Source of the DNA: Limnohabitans sp.
Lineage (GTDB): Bacteria > Planctomycetota > Phycisphaerae > Phycisphaerales > SM1A02
Direction of reading: 5' to 3'
NCBI GenBank assembly: GCA_030054275.1
Contig: JASGCF010000238.1
Coordinates: 1-5,397 of the forward strand
DNA length: 5,397 nt
Under the pieces are notes generated by a model. It had not been told where the DNA came from, searched no databases, and saw nothing but the letters and a program-made list of their open reading frames with translations. Each line of letters begins with the position of its first letter. Within the stretch, counting starts at the first letter, position 1. Of the stretch, positions 1 to 5,397 are shown piece by piece. Made by a program: the position numbers and the translations under genes.

Positions 1-772
1 CATCCAAGAACCGCTTCGCAGTCGCAAACTCTTCCTTTGCTGCGACCGGATCTGTAGTTTCGATCGATTTGCCGTGTTCAAAGTGCATGTCCGCCGAGCG
101 AACACGCACGAGAACATTTTCTGGATCAAGCGATAAGGCGGTTTCGAAGTACGCCCGAGCTCGCTCCGGCTCGCGTTGCGCCATCGCAAGTTGCCCACGA
201 AGCAACGCCCAATCGGGGGCGTTCGGATCAAGTTGCTCAAGCAGCGATGCTTCAGCCGCTGCAGCCGCCGCGATTGCGACATCCTCGGTGCTCATCGGCC
301 GATCGAGTTGCAAAAGGCGCTTCACCGCCTGCATGCCGCGTACATATGCGCGCAATCGCACCACATCCGCGTTTTGCGGATCAACTTCATTTGCCTGCTC
401 AAGCAGTTCAAGCGCAAGTTCGGGTGCGTTTTCCACATCCTGCATGTCACGCGCGACCGCGAGCCAGTTCGCGATCATCGCGCGCCGCTCCCACTGCTCA
501 AAGACCCACGAGACAAACTCGTAACCGCCAAGAACGATCGACGATGCAAGCATCATGTAGCCAACAAAGCGCGCAACACCGCGCTTTTTGGGCTTCTTCG
601 AAGGATCAAGGACGAAGACCAACTGTTCTAGCGCGTCAGCCTGACGATCGAGCAGGCGACGAGTCCTACTCGCATCAGAACGAGTGGACTTCTCGCCAGA
701 ATGAGAATCGCCGAGATCGGATTTCTCCGATCCCGGCGTGTTTGGTGTGAACTTTGGATCAGGGGTCAGCAT
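1..772 (-). CDS. Membrane-anchored TPR protein (3' end outside window)
   Basis: 257 codons are visible and the frame is still open at the left edge, so the C-terminus is missing. Residues 1-58 are polar and Ser/Thr/Asp-rich, probably disordered. A basic cluster KKPKKRG (59-65) precedes one predicted membrane helix at about 66-84. The positive-inside rule gives N-terminus in cytoplasm and the rest in periplasm. From residue 100 on I read TPR-like helices: 100-134 (WLAVARDM, then ALELLEQANEVDPQN), a looser unit at about 135-182 interrupted by an Ala run at 166-173, a canonical unit at 185-219 (W..L.G.LAMA, AYFETALSLDPEN), and the start of another from 220. TPRs mediate protein-protein contacts, so a scaffold or adaptor role is inferred; no enzymatic motif is seen. 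The ATG at 772 lies 35 nt after the M48 peptidase stop, with GAGGA 10 nt upstream, so the two are probably co-transcribed. The TPR call is solid; the specific function is unknown. Confidence 0.82.
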   Translation of the reverse strand, partial: MLTPDPKFTPNTPGSEKSDLGDSHSGEKSTRSDASRTRRLLDRQADALEQLVFVLDPSKKPKKRGVARFVGYMMLASSIVLGGYEFVSWVFEQWERRAMIANWLAVARDMQDVENAPELALELLEQANEVDPQNADVVRLRAYVRGMQAVKRLLQLDRPMSTEDVAIAAAAAAEASLLEQLDPNAPDWALLRGQLAMAQREPERARAYFETALSLDPENVLVRVRSADMHFEHGKSIETTDPVAAKEEFATAKRFLD

Positions 773-782
773 CGAAGTGGTT

Positions 783-787
783 TCCTC
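783..787 (-). promoter_or_regulatory. Ribosome binding site of the TPR gene
   Basis: Minus-strand GAGGA, 10 nt before the ATG at 772 and inside the 35-nt gap after the M48 stop codon. The spacing is slightly long, but it is the only purine-rich match and it supports this start and independent initiation within an operon. Confidence 0.5.
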
Positions 788-807
788 AGATCAGACCCCG
801 GAACCAA

Positions 808-2541
808 TCAAACCCCAATACCAAGGAGGGTCTGCAACTTGGCCCAGCGCTGCGCACGACTTGGCTCAGCCTTCGGACCCACGACCGGAAGGACCTGTCG
901 AACTGAACTCAGATCTTGTGGTCGCAGTTCGGAGTAACTCGCACCACCGTACGAACCCACGATTTCAGGAAGTCGCGAGATGACAGCCTCCAAGGCGTTT
1001 CCGTCGTAGCCAGCTGCCGATGCCAGCGCGACGCCACGAATGTCTGCAGCGCATTCATCCGATTGCCCTGGTTGCGCGGCGTTTTGCCACATCTCGGTGC
1101 CGAGTTCTTGGAGGGTTTCTTTCACCTTGTCTGTCACCATGCCCGCAACCTGATCTTGCACCAGTTGCACAATCACAGGTGAGAGCTTCTGATCCTTCAG
1201 CACCTTCGCAACGATGTCCTTGATCATGTCGGCGCCCATCAGCGACAGGTCAGAGAGCACTGCGAAGTCATCGACATTCTCGCTGAGCATCGCTTGTCGT
1301 TCTTCGACATGTGCGACTTCGTGAGCCAAGACGCTTGCGAGTTCATCCTCGCTCTTGAGGAACTTCAGCATGCCGGTCGAAATCATGATGACACCGCCGG
1401 GAGTCGCGATTGCATTCGCCTGCGGATAATCGACAACCACGAATCGATAGCCGGTCGCGGGGTATGGATTGCTGCAACGCGACGCGACGCGCAATCCGAC
1501 ATTCTGCACATAGGCAGAGATTGGGCTGTTGTCCGGAAGCACCGGCGTCTTACCGATCACCACCGAAACCGCGAGTTCTCCGAGGCCCGACTCTTCCACT
1601 GGTGTTGGAGAGCGTGGCTTCATCAGAATTGCAATCACCTCGCCAACCTTCGCAGCGGCAATGGCGTTGTCGTCTTGAACTCCAAGAAGTGAAAGCGCAT
1701 CGCCAACACCTGGACCCGCTTTCCCAGCTTCCAAGTCCGCCATCTCAGCGCGTGCCTTGTCTGCGCGCGCAGCCGCAGCGGCATCGACCTCCACCAATTT
1801 CATACCGACCGCGGGCGTAGCGACTGCCTTCGGTGCCACGAAGTAGTCCGTCGCAAGGAGATCGAACCGTGCTGGCGTATTCGCTGCAGCAGTGACAATT
1901 TCCTTCGCCTTGGCAGGATTCGGCTCTGCCAAATCCTGCTCACTTCCGAAGCCCTTGCCAACGAACAGTTTTGCTTTGCGCTTCTCAACCATGCCCTTGC
2001 TACTCATGCCGGCTCGGTTCATCTTCAATTCACGAAGCCGCTCTTCGCTGCTTGTTGCGAAGAATTCAGGAAGCACGAGCGCGCGAGTTGGGATCCAACC
2101 CTTGACGCCATTTGCGCACTCCACATACGACCATGTGGCGAGCGTCTTTGGATTGGCCTTTCCGTCGAGGTCGTCCATCTTTGAAGTGATCGGAGGGACG
2201 ATGAAATCCGACTCTCGAGTCTTCCGAACCGCGTCGCCGCGCTTGAGCTGACCCAAGACCTTCGATCGTGCATCGGCCGATGCATGCACAAATGCATTGA
2301 CCGAGCCAACCTGCAGCGCGACGGGCGCAACATCAACCGCTGGTTGGTCAAGAACTCCAACAAGCGCGAGTTCGGACTGTTTGTTGAATGTAGAAGCGGA
2401 ACGATGATTGACGGCACTCGAAACAACTTCCGCCGCAACCTTTGTCTGCCGCTTCTGACCAGAGCCTCCGCAACCGACCATGGGGAGAAGTGCGAGTACC
2501 GCAGCAGCCCCTGCCACCGACCAAATATGAGAACGCCGCAT
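808..2541 (-). CDS. M48-family zinc metallopeptidase lipoprotein with SH3-like domain
   Basis: 577 residues, apparently complete. Residues 1-23 form a lipoprotein signal peptide (basic MRR start, Ala/Leu-rich core, then LPMVGC). Cys24 is the likely lipidated residue; Met at -3 is a less usual lipobox residue. Gly follows the Cys, so there is no Asp retention signal in the E. coli sense. About 74-159 resembles a bacterial SH3 domain (VNAFVHASADARSKVLGQLKRGD, ending WSYVECANGVKGWIPTRAL). An Ala/Lys-rich linker of roughly 160 residues follows. The peptidase domain starts near 325: HEVAH at 407-411 is the HEXXH zinc/catalytic motif, and ECAAD at 496-500 fits the ExxxD motif supplying the third zinc ligand, followed by AGYD as in M48 relatives. 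M48 lipoproteins and secreted forms act in envelope protein quality control; the substrate here is unknown. I chose the ATG at 2541 because AAAGGA sits 5 nt upstream; the in-frame ATG at 2565 has no such site and lies in a hairpin. The TPR gene follows after 35 nt. Confidence 0.88.
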   Translation of the reverse strand: MRRSHIWSVAGAAAVLALLPMVGCGGSGQKRQTKVAAEVVSSAVNHRSASTFNKQSELALVGVLDQPAVDVAPVALQVGSVNAFVHASADARSKVLGQLKRGDAVRKTRESDFIVPPITSKMDDLDGKANPKTLATWSYVECANGVKGWIPTRALVLPEFFATSSEERLRELKMNRAGMSSKGMVEKRKAKLFVGKGFGSEQDLAEPNPAKAKEIVTAAANTPARFDLLATDYFVAPKAVATPAVGMKLVEVDAAAAARADKARAEMADLEAGKAGPGVGDALSLLGVQDDNAIAAAKVGEVIAILMKPRSPTPVEESGLGELAVSVVIGKTPVLPDNSPISAYVQNVGLRVASRCSNPYPATGYRFVVVDYPQANAIATPGGVIMISTGMLKFLKSEDELASVLAHEVAHVEERQAMLSENVDDFAVLSDLSLMGADMIKDIVAKVLKDQKLSPVIVQLVQDQVAGMVTDKVKETLQELGTEMWQNAAQPGQSDECAADIRGVALASAAGYDGNALEAVISRLPEIVGSYGGASYSELRPQDLSSVRQVLPVVGPKAEPSRAQRWAKLQTLLGIGV

Positions 2542-2546
2542 CAGGA

Positions 2547-2552
2547 TCCTTT
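2547..2552 (-). promoter_or_regulatory. Ribosome binding site of the M48 gene
   Basis: Minus-strand AAAGGA with 5-nt spacing to the ATG at 2541. It decides between this start and the in-frame ATG 24 nt upstream, and it makes the signal peptide begin with MRRSH, a normal n-region. Confidence 0.65.
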
Positions 2553-2564
2553 CATCGAAGTGCA

Positions 2565-2585
2565 TTCAGCGCGCCAAGCGCTGAA
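2565..2585. promoter_or_regulatory. Perfect hairpin in the leader of the M48 gene
   Basis: Arms TTCAGCGC (2565-2572) and GCGCTGAA (2578-2585) are exact reverse complements around a 5-nt loop. It lies 12 nt upstream of the ribosome binding site of the M48 gene. There is no T-run on either side, so it does not look like an intrinsic terminator. It could be a leader RNA hairpin affecting translation or stability, or a repressor operator. Confidence 0.4.
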
Positions 2586-2586
2586 A

Positions 2587-2613
2587 GATTGTGAAGCACA
2601 CGCAATCACAATC
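2587..2613. promoter_or_regulatory. Inverted repeat, candidate operator upstream of the M48 gene
   Basis: Arms GATTGTGA (2587-2594) and TCACAATC (2606-2613) are exact reverse complements with an 11-nt spacer, one base away from the neighbouring hairpin. Centre-to-centre spacing is near two helical turns, which would suit a dimeric regulator. The halves recall the TGTGA/TCACA halves of CRP-type sites, but the spacer is 5 nt too long for that consensus. The regulator is unknown and binding is inferred. Confidence 0.4.
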
Positions 2614-2805
2614 GCCATTTTTCAATGTCATCAATGACCCCAAGATGTCCAAGGCTAACCGAAGATCAGAGAACTGTCCACGCAGCAATGGATGCGCGTC
2701 TCATGAATCGTGAATGGACAACAGCACGGCAGTACAACACGGTTCTTGAATGTGGTGTGCATTTCACAAACACATGCAAGGCTGGTACTGGATCGCATCC
2801 AATCC
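2614..2805. other. Intergenic stretch between channel and M48 genes
   Basis: I found no convincing gene in it. It should hold the 3' end of the channel transcript and the promoter of the M48 gene, but I could not pick a convincing -35/-10 pair. An imperfect stem at 2751-2774 (TGTG.TGTG against CACA..CACA with an internal mismatch) lies about 30-55 nt after the channel stop. It lacks a following U-run, so it is only a weak terminator candidate. Confidence 0.5.
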
Positions 2806-4848
2806 CTAGGGATGCTCTGCAAGAACAACGATTTGCGCGGTTCCGCGAAGTTGTAGCGGGCGAGTTCGATCCACGCTGAGTTGCACTTCGCCGAACCGAC
2901 CATGCTCATCATCGAGCAGACCGATGGCGATTTCATTGCGACGCAAGCACGCCTCAAGGACAGTCGACCAGTACAGCGGTCGACTCACATCAACCAACTC
3001 GGCCACAGGTCGGATGGCCAGTTCTGCGCTCGGCGCGTCGAAGATATTCTCGTACAGCGGCACTCTGCGCGGATCAAGCGCGTAGTGGGTCATGAGCGAA
3101 GAGACGAAGCGCCCACTTGCGATGAACTCTTCGCCCGTCTCGCGACGAATCAACTCACGCGTGCGTTCATCCGCGACCTCGCAAACCACACGCGGCCAAT
3201 GCCCCGTCGTTTCGCGACGAAGTTTTCGCAACTCAAGGATCACACGCGCCACAGCGAGATCTGTTCCAACACCATCAGCAAGCGTATCGGTGTCATCAAG
3301 CACAATCGCGATATCGAATGCCGCCAGACTTTCAAACTCGCGATGGAAACGCTCAATCCAGAGCGCCATGTCATCATCAACGGCAATCGGCTGGACCTTC
3401 GAAATTCTCCGTCGGGTTCTCTGCGAGACGCGTTCAAGATCACGATCGAGTGATTCGCTCGTCGGATCAAACACCACGACCGAACTTCCAGCAGCAAGAT
3501 GCTCGTCGAGTTCATCGAGTACCAGTCGACCGCGTCGATTCCATCCGACGATGAGGACACGGCTCGGCTCGGGCGTCGAACCGAACCAAGGAAGTATGTC
3601 CGCTGTCTGAAGTCGACTCGTCACTTCAGACTGCGCCATCGCTGCGAATTGGAGCGCATCACTCGCATTCTCTGCCAATACCCAGAGCCGATCAGCCGCG
3701 GCAAGTGGCTGATCGAGAGTGACATCGCGCGCGCCGAGGAGTTGCGGTTGACATCCCGCTCTTTCAACTCCGATCAAACTATGTCGCCGACTTCGCGTGA
3801 TCGCGTCACGAACGCTCATCCCGACAAGTTCTGTTGGTACCGAACACGAATACAGTTCCTCTCCGTCAAAACTCGTGAGGTGGGCGATGACTGTACCGAT
3901 GCCGTGATTGCGCGCGGCTTGCACCAGCAATCTTGCGATCATGCGGTCGGAGTTCACGACTTCTGTGGCAGAACCGGCCGCTTCCTTCGCAAGCGCCACA
4001 TTTTCATGTGCTGCGACAGATGTCACAACCGCAGGTCGTCGTTCGTGCGGCAGTAGGCCATCAAGCGCGAGGAGTGTCTTGATTGCGGCTGCATCCGAAT
4101 CGTTTGGGCTCGTGAGTACGAGAATCCAGCGCGCGAGTTGTGGGTGCACGCCCGCGAGCGCAGCACGATCCCAAGGGACACCAGATCGTGTGATCGGCGG
4201 TCTCAAGTCACGCGGCGGGCAAAGCCCTTTCCGAAGCATCGCAGCGCGCTCGCCCTCTACAAAGCGAACCAGTGCGTCCATCATCTCGCCGTTCTCACGG
4301 TTTGCGAGCAATACGACACGAGGAGCGCGCTCACGATCTGCAGATTGATGGATTTCGCGGAGCAAATCAAAAATCGAATCGTTCCAACCGAGGATGAGTA
4401 CATGATCGCTCTCGCAAACCGGCGTGCGGCCTCGTCGTACCCCTGCGACGCGCGCGTCAATCTTGTTGGTGATCACACCAATCAAGGTCGAGAGGATGAG
4501 AAGTCCCATCAGCGTCGCGACGAGCATGACTGGCCGAAACGGACGATTCGAATCGTCTGCAATCACTCCAGCGTCAAGACTATTGAAGAGTGTTTGCCAA
4601 AGCGACTCTGCGAAGTCTTCGTTCACGACCTGCTCGTCTGCCGACATCAATCGCGCCGTCGCGACGAGACATGCACCGCCAACCAACAGAAGCGAAAGCA
4701 GGCTGAACATGCGCCAAAAGCCACGCGACACCCACTCATCAAATCGATAATTCAGCCACATTCTGAAAGGAAACTTCCAGCGAGGACTCGGTGGCAACTC
4801 ATGGCTTGCTGTCACTCGCGAGGCGCTGTGTTTGGCTGCATCTGACAT
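2806..4848 (-). CDS. CASTOR/POLLUX-type ion channel with tandem RCK domains
   Basis: 680 residues, apparently complete. A cytoplasmic N-terminus is followed by a membrane helix at about 44-68 (LLSLLLVGGACLV), a pore-helix/filter segment at about 81-99 containing SLDAGV (DAG at 92-94), and a second helix at about 105-129 ending LIGVITNKID. Then comes the family-typical join R(R)GRTPVCESDHVLILGWND: the first RCK/TrkA-N-like module starts at about 148, with GWN in place of the classic GxGxxG. The middle region DRMIARLLVQAA with FDGEELYS (about 300-335) is also typical of this family. A second nucleotide-binding-like module begins RVLIVGWNRRG at 430-440, and a TrkA-C-like tail ends the protein. 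Family members are tetrameric cation channels gated through cytoplasmic RCK rings; plant CASTOR and POLLUX work at the nuclear envelope. Here a plasma-membrane cation (K+ or Ca2+) channel or osmotic/ion-homeostasis role is inferred, and ion selectivity cannot be read off. An in-frame TTG at 4881 lies inside a palindrome, so I chose the ATG at 4848 (MSDAAK); no clear Shine-Dalgarno is seen. Confidence 0.87.
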   Translation of the reverse strand: MSDAAKHSASRVTASHELPPSPRWKFPFRMWLNYRFDEWVSRGFWRMFSLLSLLLVGGACLVATARLMSADEQVVNEDFAESLWQTLFNSLDAGVIADDSNRPFRPVMLVATLMGLLILSTLIGVITNKIDARVAGVRRGRTPVCESDHVLILGWNDSIFDLLREIHQSADRERAPRVVLLANRENGEMMDALVRFVEGERAAMLRKGLCPPRDLRPPITRSGVPWDRAALAGVHPQLARWILVLTSPNDSDAAAIKTLLALDGLLPHERRPAVVTSVAAHENVALAKEAAGSATEVVNSDRMIARLLVQAARNHGIGTVIAHLTSFDGEELYSCSVPTELVGMSVRDAITRSRRHSLIGVERAGCQPQLLGARDVTLDQPLAAADRLWVLAENASDALQFAAMAQSEVTSRLQTADILPWFGSTPEPSRVLIVGWNRRGRLVLDELDEHLAAGSSVVVFDPTSESLDRDLERVSQRTRRRISKVQPIAVDDDMALWIERFHREFESLAAFDIAIVLDDTDTLADGVGTDLAVARVILELRKLRRETTGHWPRVVCEVADERTRELIRRETGEEFIASGRFVSSLMTHYALDPRRVPLYENIFDAPSAELAIRPVAELVDVSRPLYWSTVLEACLRRNEIAIGLLDDEHGRFGEVQLSVDRTRPLQLRGTAQIVVLAEHP

Positions 4849-4878
4849 CGCATGAATCGTATCGAAATACGAAGAACA

Positions 4879-4906
4879 CAAGTCGACTTGACAGTTTCAC
4901 TGTCAA
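4879..4906. promoter_or_regulatory. Two abutting palindromes upstream of the channel gene
   Basis: CAAGTCGACTTG at 4879-4890 is a perfect 12-bp palindrome. It shares three bases with a second perfect inverted repeat, TTGACAGT (4888-4895) and ACTGTCAA (4899-4906) around TTC. The block begins 30 nt before the channel ATG and about 50 nt after the Fic remnant stop. It could be an operator for the channel gene or a hairpin ending the upstream transcript. With no U-run after it, the operator reading is slightly favoured. TTGACA occurs on both strands, but no matching -10 box was found. Confidence 0.4.
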
Positions 4907-4955
4907 CATGCAAGTTCGCAGGGCGAGCCTCGGGACAGCAACGAATCTTCGGTGG

Positions 4956-5397
4956 TCATCGCTTGCCTGAATCACCCGAGCCCGCCGACCCGTATCCATC
5001 GGAAACGCATCGCTCGAGCTGGGCGACTTCGTCATCTTTCAGGGCCCGGAATGTCGAGTCACGCTTTGCCTCCGACAGCTTTCCTTGGTTCTGCAGGCAT
5101 ACGCGAACGAACCGATCGAGATCACGATCGGGCAGATCCACCACCTCCTGCATGGCGCGCTTCGTCCGGTCGTAACTCGCCAGGAACGAAAGCTCCTCCA
5201 CAAGTTCCGTCTCGACCGTCTGCTCGATGAACGCGAAGAGCGCCTCGACGAGCCGCTGCGTCTCGCACAGGTCATCGTGCGTGGCGAGATGGAGCAGCGC
5301 CACAAACCGCTCAGTCCGCAAGGCGTCCGGCTTGATGTGCTCGATCTCGAAGGACGACTTCGTCTCCTTCGTGTACAGGTAGCCCATCGCGCGCTTG
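4956..5397 (-). pseudogene. Fic-family protein remnant lacking the catalytic core (5' end outside window)
   Basis: Fic proteins transfer AMP or other nucleotide moieties to target proteins using HxFx(D/E)GNxxR. The visible frame has no such motif. What is present, counting from the Met at 5387, is YLYTKETKSSFEIEH..RTERFVALLHLA (3-35), matching the segment before the Fic core in the roughly 500-residue bacterial Fic proteins. SSFEIEH resembles the class II inhibitory helix ([ST]xxxE[GN]; Glu kept, His in place of Gly/Asn). Directly after QRLVE (44-48) it jumps to EALFAFIEQTVETELVEELSFL and YDRTKRAMQ..DLPDR..D.FVR.CLQN.GKLS, which matches the C-terminal domain that follows the core. The join is near 5237-5252 and in frame, so an internal deletion of the catalytic part is inferred. 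The frame is open upstream to the edge (codons K-R-A precede the Met), so 5387 is probably not the original start. It might still be expressed as a short protein. Confidence 0.72.

Noticed and set aside
2542..2565. ATG at 2565 as start of the M48 gene
   Set aside because: It adds eight acidic and hydrophobic residues before the signal peptide, lacks a ribosome binding site, and overlaps the hairpin; AAAGGA supports the ATG at 2541.
2587..2613. A canonical CRP/FNR-type site
   Set aside because: CRP-type sites have a 6-nt spacer between TGTGA and TCACA; here it is 11 nt, so only an unnamed operator is claimed.
2751..2774. Intrinsic terminator of the channel gene
   Set aside because: The stem is A/T-G/C mixed with an internal mismatch and there is no U-run after it, so it was not called as a terminator.
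2655..2957. A 100-codon minus-strand frame overlapping the channel 3' end and the intergenic region
   Set aside because: It is out of frame with the channel for its first half, has no recognisable motif, and its start has no ribosome binding site.
4138..4845. A 235-codon plus-strand open frame opposite the channel gene
   Set aside because: Its translation is rich in Arg, His and Cys with no domain, and it is fully antisense to a clearly recognisable channel. Other plus-strand frames across 69-3453 were dropped for the same reason.
4849..4881. TTG start at 4881 for the channel gene
   Set aside because: It lies within a palindrome, has no ribosome binding site, and adds 11 residues without family resemblance; the ATG at 4848 is more plausible.
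4878..4906. A sigma70 promoter from the minus-strand TTGACA at 4906-4901
   Set aside because: The hexamer 17 nt downstream (ACTTGT) is not a credible -10 box, and TTGACA is part of a symmetric repeat present on both strands.
4956..5397. An active Fic toxin-antitoxin module
   Set aside because: The catalytic motif is absent and no small antitoxin gene is seen downstream in the window.

Overview
The window reads as chromosomal DNA of a Gram-negative-type bacterium. A lipoprotein signal peptide, a probably periplasmic peptidase and a membrane-anchored TPR protein point that way. Host codons have mixed third positions (about half G/C in a hand-counted stretch of the channel gene). The style recalls Planctomycetota, but that is a weak impression and no marker gene settles it. 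All four recognisable genes lie on the minus strand, so the text runs right to left in transcription order.

Right edge (5397 to 4956): the tail of a Fic-family gene. It has kept the segment carrying the putative auto-inhibitory helix and the C-terminal domain, but the catalytic Fic core is missing between them. The reading frame is still open, so this looks like an in-frame internal deletion. Codon use in its first part is much richer in G/C-ending codons than in the neighbouring genes, suggesting horizontal origin. It enters from beyond the window.

Intergenic 4955 to 4849 contains two abutting perfect palindromes just upstream of the next gene. Then 4848 to 2806 encodes a full-length CASTOR/POLLUX-type ion channel subunit: two membrane helices with a pore loop, followed by two tandem RCK/TrkA-N-like regulatory modules.

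Intergenic 2805 to 2542 contains no gene, but has two adjacent perfect inverted repeats directly before the next gene. From 2541 to 808 lies an M48 zinc metallopeptidase lipoprotein with an SH3-like domain. Only 35 bases later a second gene starts (772, running off the left edge). It encodes a single-pass membrane protein whose TPR domain is predicted to be periplasmic. These two genes look like a translationally independent but co-transcribed pair. Together they resemble the M48 + TPR architecture of BepA, split over two proteins, which is the most interesting functional idea here. I see no RNA gene, CRISPR array, insertion sequence or phage gene, and no clearly undescribed defence system.
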